Shown in pieces: positions 8,745 through 16,368 of a stretch of DNA of 64,000 bases. How positions within the stretch are numbered: the first letter of the stretch is position 1; each line of letters opens with the position of its first letter. A program made the translations under genes and the position numbers. A model generated the notes under the pieces. That model had not been told where the DNA came from and made no database searches. It was given only the letters and a program-made list of their open reading frames with translations. This DNA comes from Micromonospora sp. MP36 (GTDB lineage: Bacteria; Actinomycetota; Actinomycetes; Mycobacteriales; Micromonosporaceae). The stretch lies in NCBI RefSeq assembly GCF_008119785.1, contig NZ_VSFA01000024.1:20108-84107 (forward strand), given 5' to 3'.

Positions 8745-10711
8745 GGCAGCACCGCCTCGACGAGAGTCCCGTCGCCGGGTCGGCCCGCCACGGTGAGCGC
8801 GCCCCCGGCGGCGGCCACCCGGTCCGTGATGCCCGCCAGGCCACCGCCCGGTCGTACGCACGCCCCGCCCACGCCGTCGTCGCGGATCGTCACCCTCAGC
8901 CGGCCGTCGGTGTGCGACACCCGCAGGTGGACGCTGGTGGCGGCGGAGTGCTTGACCACGTTGGCCAGCGCCTCGCTGGCCACGTAGTAGGCGGTGGTGG
9001 CCAGTTCCTCGGGCACCGGCTCGCCGCCGATGTCGAGCGTGACGGGCAGCGGCACGCCACGGACCAGCATCGTCAGCGCGTAGGTCAGCCCCTCGTCCAG
9101 GCTGGACGGGCGCAGCCCGTGGGCGATCTGGCGCAGCTCCGCGACCGCGGTGCCGAGTTCGGCGACTGCCTGGTCGAGCAGGCCGGCGACGTCGGTCTCG
9201 GGCAGGTGCCGCTGGGCGAGGCGCAGCGCCATGCCGAGCGAGACGAGCCGCTGCTGGGCACCGTCGTGCAGGTCGCGTTCCAGCCGCACCCGGCGTAGCC
9301 GGCGCGCAGCAGCCGCGCCCGGCTGGCCTCCACGTCGCGCAGCGCCCGACGTAGCTGCAACCGCAGCCGCACCACCTCGACGAGCAGGGCACAGGCGTCG
9401 GCCAGCTCGCGCATCAGCTCACGGGTGGTGGCCGCGCCGCGCACGAGGACGCCGACCTGCTGGCCACCCAGCCGGATGGCGACCGCGTCGTCCGCCGGCT
9501 CGAAGCCGGCCCCGGTCGCGGTGACCAGCTCGTCCGTGCCCGGCATCCGATATCCGACCCGCAGCTGCGGATCACGCAGCGCCTGTCGCAGCGCGGCTTC
9601 GAGCCGCTCCGGCGCCGCCTCTCCGGCGTGCATCCGGTCCCGGAGGTCCTCGATCGCCGCGAGCGCCGCCCGGCGGGCGGGATAGAGCCGACGGGTCCAC
9701 CCGGCGCTGCAACCGCACCCGCAACGGGGACAGCGCCAGCGCGCAGACGGCGGTGGCCCCGGCCGCAGCCACCGGCGACGACCGACCCGCCACGACGCCG
9801 ACGACGACCGTGGCGGCCGTGTAGAACGCCAGCAGCGCGGCGGTGACCAGGCCGTAGGTGACCGTGGCGCTCAGCGCCTTGTCCACGTCGTACAGGTCGT
9901 GGCGGAGGATGCCGACCGTGGTCGCCGCCGGGATCGCGATCAACGTGGCGGCGAGCCCGGCGACGGCGAGCTCCGGCCCGTCGAGCAGCAGGTAGCTCAG
10001 CCAGCACAGCAGCAGCGTCGCGGGGAGGAACAGCGCGCCGAGCGCGAACCACTTCAGCTGCGCCCGGCGTTCCGGGTCGGTGGCCCGCCGGTACCGCACG
10101 ACCATCGCCGTCGCGGACGCGACGAGCAGGGCGAGCAGCGCGGGCAGCAGCGCGAACACGATCGGTTGCAGCACCCGCCACAGCGCCGGCGGCGGGTTGC
10201 CGAAGGCGTGGTCGACGCCCGCGAACGGTGCCGGGAACGGGGCGGGGTCGAGACCGGCGAGCACGATGAACGCGGCCGGCACCGCCACGATGCCGGCCGC
10301 CGCCACCCGCCAGCGGCGCCCGGGCAGCAGCCGCCCGTCGGGAAAGAACAGCATGAGCAGCGCCGCCGGCACGTAGTTGAGCATCCAGAGCCCCTGGCTC
10401 GCGGTGGCCAGGAGCGGCGACACCGGCAACGCTTCCGGGCGGTGCGCGATGACGTACGCGTACACGTCGGTCCCGGCGATCCAGATCGAGAGCAGCCCGA
10501 AGAGGGTGAGCAGCGCCCCGATCACGTTGGCCGGACGCTTCGTCGCGATCAGCACGCCCAGGACCACGGAGGCCGAGGCGAGCAGACAGGCGGTCGCGAA
10601 GTAGCCGACCTGACCGGCGTCGGCGCCGAGGGTCAGCAGCCAGCCACCCGCGCCGACGAGCGCGGCGGTGAGCGCCGCCATGCCGTACGCAACCAGCCGC
10701 GGCAGGGTCAT
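8732..10711 (-). pseudogene. NarL-type sensor histidine kinase with two compensating frameshifts
   Basis: Three reading segments together make one full-length kinase. The N-terminal part (10711 to ~9695) encodes about eight membrane helices and ends in TVGILRHDLYDVDKALS and LRVRLQRRVD. The middle part (about 9694-9292) is in another frame and reads RLYPARRAALAAIEDLRDRM and onward to RARLLRAG. The C-terminal part, back in the first frame, has the HisKA_3 box RLERDLHDGAQQRL, HGLRPSSLDEG, DDGVGG and the ATPase end. One extra base in the G run at 9693-9695 and one missing base near 9289-9291 explain the pattern and cancel out. Either this is a broken kinase or both are sequencing indels at G runs. 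The ATG at 10709-10711 is a good start. Confidence 0.8.
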
Positions 10712-10870
10712 GGGCTCACGGTAAGCCCTCCACCACAGCGGCGGATGCGTGCCAGTACGGAGATCGCTTCCGTGCCTCCCCGCAGGCCGGATCCCGCGCC
10801 CGCCCCGATGCCCGCCGGCGGCCCGCGGACCAACACTGCTGGCCAGGACATCCGCTCAAGGAGGGCAATC

Positions 10871-11239
10871 GTGAGACACACCCGTACCTTCACCGTCGGT
10901 CTCGTGCTCGCCGGCCTGCTCGGCCTCAGCGACGTGGCCACCTGGCTCTTCGGCGTGGGCGGCCCGGGCCAGCCGCCGGTCGCCGCGGCGGCGGTCATCA
11001 CCTTGCTCGGCGCGATCACCCTCGCCGGCACCTGGCTCGCCTGGCGCGGCCGGCGCGGTGGCCTGGTGGCGGTGGTCGTCAGCCGGATCCTGTCCGGGCT
11101 CGCCATGCTGCCGGCGTTCGGGGACGACACCATCTCCACCGCCAACGAGGTTCTCCTCGGCGTCGGTCTCGCGGTCACCGTGGCCGCCCTCGCGCTGATC
11201 TGGCCGGGCCTGCGCCGGCCGGCGGTGGCCGCGTCATGA
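10871..11239 (+). CDS. Small membrane protein, four helices
   Basis: 122 residues from GTG 10871, supported by AAGGAGGG about six bases upstream. Hydrophobic stretches cover nearly the whole chain (TVGLVLAGLLGLSDVATWLF, AAVITLLGAITLAGTWLAW, VVVSRILSGLAMLPAF, VLLGVGLAVTVAALALIW). No catalytic or ligand motif was recognised. The stop overlaps the next start (ATGA), so it is co-translated with the 225-residue membrane protein. The pair starts about 160 bases from the divergent sensor kinase gene and may belong to its response, which is speculative. Confidence 0.65.
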   Translation: MRHTRTFTVGLVLAGLLGLSDVATWLFGVGGPGQPPVAAAAVITLLGAITLAGTWLAWRGRRGGLVAVVVSRILSGLAMLPAFGDDTISTANEVLLGVGLAVTVAALALIWPGLRRPAVAAS

Positions 11240-11913
11240 CCACCATCCTCGACCGTGAGGTCGCGGTCGCCCCGACCGACGCGCTGCGCCGCGTCGGCAC
11301 CACCACCGCAATGCTGCTCGCCCCGTGGGGGTTCGTGGTGGCCAACGTCGGCTACGCCTGGGCCACCCGCGACGGCGGCAGCGACGCGACCGGCGCGGAC
11401 AGCCTCACGCTCGCCGCCGCGCATCCGACGCCAGTGCGGGTGGGGGCCATCGCGGCCATGCTCGGCTGCCTGCTCATCGTCCCGGCCACGCTCGGCGCCA
11501 TCGGCTTCACCCGGCACCGGGCGAACCGACTCGGCCTCATCGGCGGGTCACTCATGATCGCCGGGTACGTGGCGTACTTCGGCGCCGTGATGAGAGGTCT
11601 GGTCGACCTGGCCATGGCCGAGCGGGGTGGCCCCACCGGCGACTACGCCGCCGTGTTGGACGCCGCCAGCGAGGCCGCGATCCCGTGGCTGCTGCTCTTC
11701 GTGGCCGGGAACCTGCTCGGCACGCTGCTGCTCGGCATCGCCCTGCTGCGCGCCCGGACCGTACCGGCCTGGGCCGCGGCCGCGATCTGCTGCTGGCCGG
11801 TGCTGCACGTGACCGGCCTGATCGCCGGCACCGAGTGGTTCGAGGTCGCCGGCGCCACGCTCCAGGCCGTCGGCTTCGCCGCCCTCGCGCTACGGGTGGC
11901 ACGGACCGGCTGA
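11236..11913 (+). CDS. Integral membrane protein of unknown function
   Basis: 225 residues with six predicted membrane helices, e.g. TTAMLLAPWGFVVANVGYAWA, VGAIAAMLGCLLIVPATLGAIG and WLLLFVAGNLLGTLLLGIALL. The overall layout resembles uncharacterised actinobacterial membrane proteins of the DUF4386-like type. No signal peptide or enzymatic motif is apparent. It is translationally coupled to the preceding small membrane protein. The large palindrome at 11962-12029 follows the stop and could terminate the pair. Confidence 0.65.
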   Translation: MTTILDREVAVAPTDALRRVGTTTAMLLAPWGFVVANVGYAWATRDGGSDATGADSLTLAAAHPTPVRVGAIAAMLGCLLIVPATLGAIGFTRHRANRLGLIGGSLMIAGYVAYFGAVMRGLVDLAMAERGGPTGDYAAVLDAASEAAIPWLLLFVAGNLLGTLLLGIALLRARTVPAWAAAAICCWPVLHVTGLIAGTEWFEVAGATLQAVGFAALALRVARTG

Positions 11914-11961
11914 CCCACCGGCTGGACGCGGCCCGACCACCGCCGGACCAGCCTGGATTGT

Positions 11962-12029
11962 GACTCAAGGTCGCGCAGCTTGCGGTATCCGCCCCGTGTC
12001 GGATACCGCAACCTGCGCGACCCAGAGTC
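11962..12029. repeat. Long REP-like palindrome between convergent genes
   Basis: Two 30-base arms surround the 8-base loop at 11992-11999. The pairing, from outside in, is GACTC/GAGTC, a 2-base bulge each side, GGTCGCGCAG/CTGCGCGACC, one C-C mismatch, then TTGCGGTATCCG/CGGATACCGCAA. It lies between the convergent 225-residue membrane protein and multicopper oxidase genes and shares its arm sequence with 6779-6821. Long tRNA-unlike stems of this kind are typical of REP/MITE-type elements or strong terminators. Confidence 0.75.
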
Positions 12030-12054
12030 GGTCGGGTGCCGAGGACGGCAGTGG

Positions 12055-13686
12055 CTACCGTCGAACGCTGGTGCCGGCACCCGCCGGCGGCCTGTCGGGC
12101 AGCAGCCCACCGCCAGACCCTTGGTGATCATGCTCAGCCGCCGGTGGCCGGCCGGGGCGTTGACCTTTCCGCACGACGACGAACTGGCCCATCATGCCGC
12201 GGTCCTCGTGCCGCAGGACGTGGCAGTGGAACATGTACGGGACGTCCGGGTCGGCGTAGTCGGAGAAGCGGAGAATCAGTCGGGCCGTGGTGCCGGGCGC
12301 CACGTAGATCGTGTCCTTCCAGCCTGACAGTTCGGGTCCCGGGCGGCGGCCGCCGACCTCGAGGACGGCGAACTGGACGTCGTGCACGTGGAAGTTGTGC
12401 GGCGTGTTGCCGGGGTTGGTGACCTCCCATATCTCGGTGGTGTCCACCTCGACGGCCTCGTCGATCCGGCTCATGTCCATCTTCTTGCCGTTGATGTTGG
12501 AGCCGCCCAGCCGGAACGTGCGGGTCTTCCTGGCGTCGGCGGCGTCGAGGTCGGGCGCGTCCGCGAGGCGTTCGGGCGGCGCCGGTGAGGAGGTGAGGCT
12601 GTCGGCGGCCCGCAGTTGCAGGACGTCGAAGGTGTCGTCGCCGCCGGCGAATCGCTCGTTCCAGAAGTCGGTGCCCAGCTCCGGTGGGTAGCTGCGCAGC
12701 ACGGCGTGCTCGCCCGCCCGCACCCGCACGACGATCTCGGCCCGCTCACCAGGCGAGAGACGCACCCGGTTGGTGGCGTGTGGGGCCGGCAGCAGACCGC
12801 CGTCCGTGCCGATGAGGAAGAAGTCGCGGTCGTCGTGCATCCCGAAGTCGTAGACGCGGGCGTTGGAGCCGTTGAGAATCCGCAGCCGGACCAGTTCGGT
12901 GGTGACGTCGTGGTAGGCGCCGATGGTGCCGTTGGTGAGGATGGTGTCGCCGAGGAAGCCGACGGGGCTGAACGTCGGATCGCCGTCGTGGAACTGGCCG
13001 TCGGCGTCGAAGGACCTGTCCTGCACTATCAGCGGCACGTCGTCCACGCCGTACATCGACGGCAGGCCGAGGGTGGCGGTCCTGTCGTCGTCGAGGATGA
13101 ACATGCCGGCCAGGCCGCGATGGACGTGGGCGGCGGTCGAGCCGTGCAGGTGCGGGTGGTACCACGTGGTGGCGGCCGGTTGATCGATCTGCCAGTGGGG
13201 GCTCCAGGTCTCGCCGGGTTCGACCATCTGGTGCGGGCCGCCGTCCATCGCCGCGGGCAGGTGCTGGCCGTGCCAGTGCACCGTGGTGGTCTCGCCGAGT
13301 TCGTTGCTGACGTTGATCTGGACCTGCTCGCCCCGCTTGGTGCGGAGCGTCGGACCGAGGTAGGAGCCGTTGAACCCCCAGGTGAGGGTCTTCCGGTCGC
13401 CGACGCCGAAGTCGCTGACGCCCTCGATGGCGCGCAGGTCGAACACGCGGCGTCCGTCCTCGACGCGGCTGGTGGCCAGCGGGGGGATGGCGAGCGGGCG
13501 GACGAAAACCGTCCGGCCGGCGGTGTTGGTGACGGCGTTGGCCCACAGCAGGGCCAGGACCCCGGCAGCGGCGGCGGGGACGAGGAGCGCGACGGCCAGG
13601 AATCCACCGAGCCAGCGCGCCAACCGGCGACGCCGTGGCGGCCGTGCGGGCGGGTGGGCCACGGGTTGGATCGACATCCGGGACAT
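12055..13686 (-). CDS. Membrane-anchored multicopper oxidase
   Basis: 543 residues from ATG 13686 (AGGAG five bases upstream in reverse). A basic N-terminus (RPPRRRRLARW) precedes one hydrophobic segment, giving an anchor or uncleaved signal. All four copper-binding clusters are present in order: HWHGQH, TWYHPHLHG, HNFHVHD and HCHVLRHEDRGMM, which supply type 1, 2 and 3 copper ligands including the HCH motif. The domain order matches CueO/bilirubin-oxidase-type three-cupredoxin enzymes that oxidise cuprous copper, phenols or metals at the cell surface. The C-terminal ~30 residues are disordered and His/Pro/Gly-rich. It is divergent from a two-component system (13855-15704), which may regulate it. 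Confidence 0.92.
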   Translation of the reverse strand: MSRMSIQPVAHPPARPPRRRRLARWLGGFLAVALLVPAAAAGVLALLWANAVTNTAGRTVFVRPLAIPPLATSRVEDGRRVFDLRAIEGVSDFGVGDRKTLTWGFNGSYLGPTLRTKRGEQVQINVSNELGETTTVHWHGQHLPAAMDGGPHQMVEPGETWSPHWQIDQPAATTWYHPHLHGSTAAHVHRGLAGMFILDDDRTATLGLPSMYGVDDVPLIVQDRSFDADGQFHDGDPTFSPVGFLGDTILTNGTIGAYHDVTTELVRLRILNGSNARVYDFGMHDDRDFFLIGTDGGLLPAPHATNRVRLSPGERAEIVVRVRAGEHAVLRSYPPELGTDFWNERFAGGDDTFDVLQLRAADSLTSSPAPPERLADAPDLDAADARKTRTFRLGGSNINGKKMDMSRIDEAVEVDTTEIWEVTNPGNTPHNFHVHDVQFAVLEVGGRRPGPELSGWKDTIYVAPGTTARLILRFSDYADPDVPYMFHCHVLRHEDRGMMGQFVVVRKGQRPGRPPAAEHDHQGSGGGLLPDRPPAGAGTSVRR

Positions 13687-13792
13687 CAGCTCCTGGGTCA
13701 GGGCCACCGGCGGATCGCCGGTGCAACTGTTCGTCAAGCGAACGTATGGGGCCGCAGGCGCCGCCGGCGTCGGCTGCGGGGATCGTTCGAGA

Positions 13793-13808
13793 TACCGCGG
13801 ATGCGGTA
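13793..13808. promoter_or_regulatory. Small dyad in divergent promoter region
   Basis: TACCGC (13793-13798) and GCGGTA (13803-13808) form an inverted repeat with a 4-base spacer in the gap between the multicopper oxidase and the histidine kinase. It could be an operator for the adjacent response regulator. Six-base arms are short for this composition, so the call is weak. Confidence 0.3.
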
Positions 13809-13842
13809 CGCGCAGCGCCGCGACCACCGCGCCGTGCGGCCC

Positions 13843-13854
13843 TAAACTTGCCTG
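13843..13854 (+). promoter_or_regulatory. -10 element of a leaderless promoter
   Basis: TAAACT (13843-13848) fits the actinobacterial TAnnnT -10 consensus and ends six bases before the GTG start of the histidine kinase at 13855. There is no Shine-Dalgarno sequence, so transcription and translation probably begin together. Confidence 0.6.
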
Positions 13855-15021
13855 GTGCGTTCGGGCTGGTGGAGGTGGCTACCGGCGGACGTGACCAGCG
13901 CCGGGGTGATGACGGCCGTGATGGTCGTCGCGGCGGCGGAGTCGGACGACTTTCCGGCGCGGCCGGTCGACGCGCCGGTGATCGCGGCGGTGGCGCTGGT
14001 CGGGAGCTGGACCGCCGCCGCGCGGCGCGTGCCACGGACCGCGCTGGTGGGCAGCTGCGCGAGCCTGTACGTCGCCCTGTTCTTCGGCGTGCCCGGGTTC
14101 TCCCCGGCGCTGGCGCTCGGCGTCCCGTTGTTCGCGGTGGCCTGGGCGGGATATCTGTGGTGGGGCGTGACGGCAGTTGTCGCCGTCCTGGCCATCGGCG
14201 TGCCGTTCCGCCTCCTCGACGCGGGCGCGGAGCCGGTCGGTCAGGTGGCGCTGGCGACCATGTTCGACGTAGCCCTGCTGGCGGTGCTGCTGCTCCTCGG
14301 TGACAGCCTGCGCAGCCGCCGGGCCCTGCGGGCGGAGGCGGTCGGGCGGCTGCGGATGGCGGAACAGGAGCACCAGCGGCGCCTCACGGCCGAGCGGCTG
14401 CGGGTCGCCCGCGACCTGCACGACGTACTGTCGCACACGATCGCCGTCGTCAGCATCCAGGCGGGCGTCGCCGCGGAGAGCATCGACAGCCACCCGGTGC
14501 GCGCCAAGCAGGCGGTCGAGCTGGTGCGCTCGGCCACCCGGGACGCCATGCTGGACCTGCGCAGCACCATCGCCGTCCTTCGCGAGGACATCGCGGACGA
14601 GACGCGGCGGGGCCCGACGCCGGGGCTCGCCCAGCTGCCGGATCTCGTCGACTCGGTCCGCTCGGACCGGCTCACCGCCTCGCTCAGCGTCCGGGGCGAT
14701 GCGGGGCCCCTGCGGCCCGCCGTCGAGCTGGCGATCTACCGGATTGTGCAGGAGTCCCTGACCAACGTGCTACGCCACGCTCGCGCCACCTCGGTCGCCA
14801 TCCTCGTCGAACGCGGCACCGACGAGGTACGGGTCGAGGTGCGGGACGACGGGCACGTTCCCGGCCAGTCGCCCACCGGCGGGCCGGTTCCGGGATCGGG
14901 CCTGCAGGGAATGCTGGAAAGGGTGGCCGCCCTCGGCGGCGCGCTGTCCTTCGGCCCGGTCCCGGACCCGCCCCGGGGGTTCGTGGTCGAGGCCCGCCTC
15001 CCCACGGGCGACGCCCGATGA
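13855..15021 (+). CDS. NarL-type membrane sensor histidine kinase
   Basis: 388 residues. Five or six membrane helices occupy about 10-150. A dimerisation/phospho-acceptor HisKA_3 box follows, with RLRVARDLHDVLSHTIAVVSIQ (His within DLHD) at about 178-200. The GHKL ATPase domain has ESLTNVLRHARA (N box), VEVRDDG (G1) and SGLQGMLERVAALGG (G2). The kinase should phosphorylate the downstream response regulator, whose start overlaps by four bases (ATGA). There is no periplasmic sensor domain, so the membrane bundle itself probably senses. The divergent multicopper oxidase is the obvious candidate target. Confidence 0.93.
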   Translation: MRSGWWRWLPADVTSAGVMTAVMVVAAAESDDFPARPVDAPVIAAVALVGSWTAAARRVPRTALVGSCASLYVALFFGVPGFSPALALGVPLFAVAWAGYLWWGVTAVVAVLAIGVPFRLLDAGAEPVGQVALATMFDVALLAVLLLLGDSLRSRRALRAEAVGRLRMAEQEHQRRLTAERLRVARDLHDVLSHTIAVVSIQAGVAAESIDSHPVRAKQAVELVRSATRDAMLDLRSTIAVLREDIADETRRGPTPGLAQLPDLVDSVRSDRLTASLSVRGDAGPLRPAVELAIYRIVQESLTNVLRHARATSVAILVERGTDEVRVEVRDDGHVPGQSPTGGPVPGSGLQGMLERVAALGGALSFGPVPDPPRGFVVEARLPTGDAR

Positions 15022-15704
15022 CGCTCCGGGTCCTGGTCGCCGACGACCAGGAGATGGTCCGGACGGGGCTGCGGACGCTGTGTGAGCACGACGGCGACAT
15101 CACCGTGGTCGGGGAAGCGGAGAACGGGCAGGCGGCGGTTGCCCTCGCCCGGGAACGTCGCCCCGACGTCATCCTCATGGACATCCGGATGCCGGTGCTA
15201 GACGGGCTGGCGGCGACCCGCCGTATCCTCGCCGACCGGGACATCGGTCCGGGCGTCCGCGTGCTGGTGTTGACCACATACGAGCAGGACGAGAACGTCT
15301 TCGAGGCAATCCGATCGGGGGCGAGCGGCTTCCTCACCAAGGACGTCAGCCCGACCGAGCTGCGGGCCGCCATTCGAACAGTTGCCGCCGGGCAGGCCCT
15401 GCTCTCGCCCAGGGCCACCCGGTCGCTGGTGGAAACGTTCGTGGCGTACCCACCGCACCGGCCCGATCCGCGCCCGCTGGACGTGCTGACCGATCGGGAA
15501 CGGGAGGTCCTCGCCATGGTCGGCCGGGGCCTGTCCAACCTCGAGATAGCACGCATGCTGTTCCTCAGCCCCGCCACCGTCAAGACGCACGTCAACCGGT
15601 CGATGGGCAAACTCGGGGCGCGGGATCGTGCCCAACTCGTGGTGACCGCGTACGAGACGGGCCTCGTCCGCCCCGGAGACCCTGGTTCCGCTGGACCGGG
15701 GTAG
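15018..15704 (+). CDS. NarL/FixJ-family response regulator
   Basis: 228 residues. Receiver domain 1-120: VADDQEMVRTGL (acidic pocket), VILMDIRMPVLDG (phospho-Asp), TTYEQD and FLTKDVSP (Lys). LuxR-type HTH at about 155-215: LTDREREVLAMVGRGLSNLEIARML, then SPATVKTHVNRSMGKLG. It overlaps the kinase stop by four bases, making a complete two-component pair. It is intact, unlike the homologous system at 8082-10711. Confidence 0.95.
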   Translation: MTLRVLVADDQEMVRTGLRTLCEHDGDITVVGEAENGQAAVALARERRPDVILMDIRMPVLDGLAATRRILADRDIGPGVRVLVLTTYEQDENVFEAIRSGASGFLTKDVSPTELRAAIRTVAAGQALLSPRATRSLVETFVAYPPHRPDPRPLDVLTDREREVLAMVGRGLSNLEIARMLFLSPATVKTHVNRSMGKLGARDRAQLVVTAYETGLVRPGDPGSAGPG

Positions 15705-15791
15705 GGCCGGACACCGAGAGCGGCGTGCGCGGCGTGCCGCCCTGACCGTTCGCTTATCCTGCATGGGGCCGAGAGCACGGGGAGGTGGGGC

Positions 15792-16277
15792 GTGGCCAGA
15801 GAGACCGGACGGAAGCTCATCGCCTCCAACAAGAAGGCGCGGCACGACTACACCATCCTCAAGACGTACGAGGCCGGGATCGTGCTGGCCGGCACCGAGG
15901 TGAAGTCGCTGCGCGAGGGGCGGGCGTCGCTGGTCGACGCGTTCGCCCAGGAGCGCGACGGCGAGCTCATGCTGTACGGCCTGCACATCGCCGAGTACGG
16001 CTACGGCACGTGGACCAACCACCAGCCGCGGCGCACCCGCAAGCTGCTGCTCAACCGGATCGAGATCGGCCGGATCCTGGAGAAGCTGCGCGAGGGCGGG
16101 GTGACCCTGGTGCCGCTGTCGATGTACTTCTCCAACGGCTGGGCCAAGGTCGAACTGGGCCTCGCCCGCGGCAAGAAGTCGTACGACAAGCGGCAGGCCC
16201 TCGCCGAGCGGGACGCCAACAAGGAGATCGCCCGCGAGCTGGGCCGCCGCCTCAAGGGCGCCCGCCCCACCCGCTGA
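15792..16277 (+). CDS. smpB: SsrA-binding protein SmpB
   Basis: 161 residues from GTG 15792, with GGAGGTGGGG immediately upstream. Conserved features: KKARHDYTILKTYEAGIVL, GTEVKSLREGRASL, NHQPRRTRKLLL, LYFSNGWAKVELGLARGKKSYDKR-type core (here SMYFSNGWAKVELGL) and a basic tail. SmpB delivers tmRNA to stalled ribosomes for trans-translation. No tmRNA gene was recognised beside it. The gene stands alone between a response regulator and the convergent giant RTX gene. Confidence 0.97.
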   Translation: MARETGRKLIASNKKARHDYTILKTYEAGIVLAGTEVKSLREGRASLVDAFAQERDGELMLYGLHIAEYGYGTWTNHQPRRTRKLLLNRIEIGRILEKLREGGVTLVPLSMYFSNGWAKVELGLARGKKSYDKRQALAERDANKEIARELGRRLKGARPTR

Positions 16278-16323
16278 CCCCACCCCGCCACGCCCACCCG
16301 AACGCGGCCTGGACGCAGGCGGG

Positions 16324-16361
16324 CCAGGGCTCGGCTCCCCGCTCGGGAAGCCGGGCCCTGG
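16324..16361. terminator. Terminator hairpin between smpB and the RTX gene
   Basis: Thirteen-base arms 16324-16336 (CCAGGGCTCGGCT) and 16349-16361 (AGCCGGGCCCTGG) pair with one mismatch and a 12-base loop. The hairpin sits between the convergent stops of smpB and the RTX gene and can serve both. Confidence 0.65.
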
Positions 16362-16368
16362 TGACCGG

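Noticed and set aside
9899..10870. Upstream extension of the small membrane protein gene at 10871
   Set aside because: The long frame overlaps the antisense kinase and is Arg/Gly-rich; a strong Shine-Dalgarno marks GTG 10871.
15705..16368. A tmRNA gene next to smpB
   Set aside because: I looked for the paired acceptor/T-arm and tag reading frame and did not see them.
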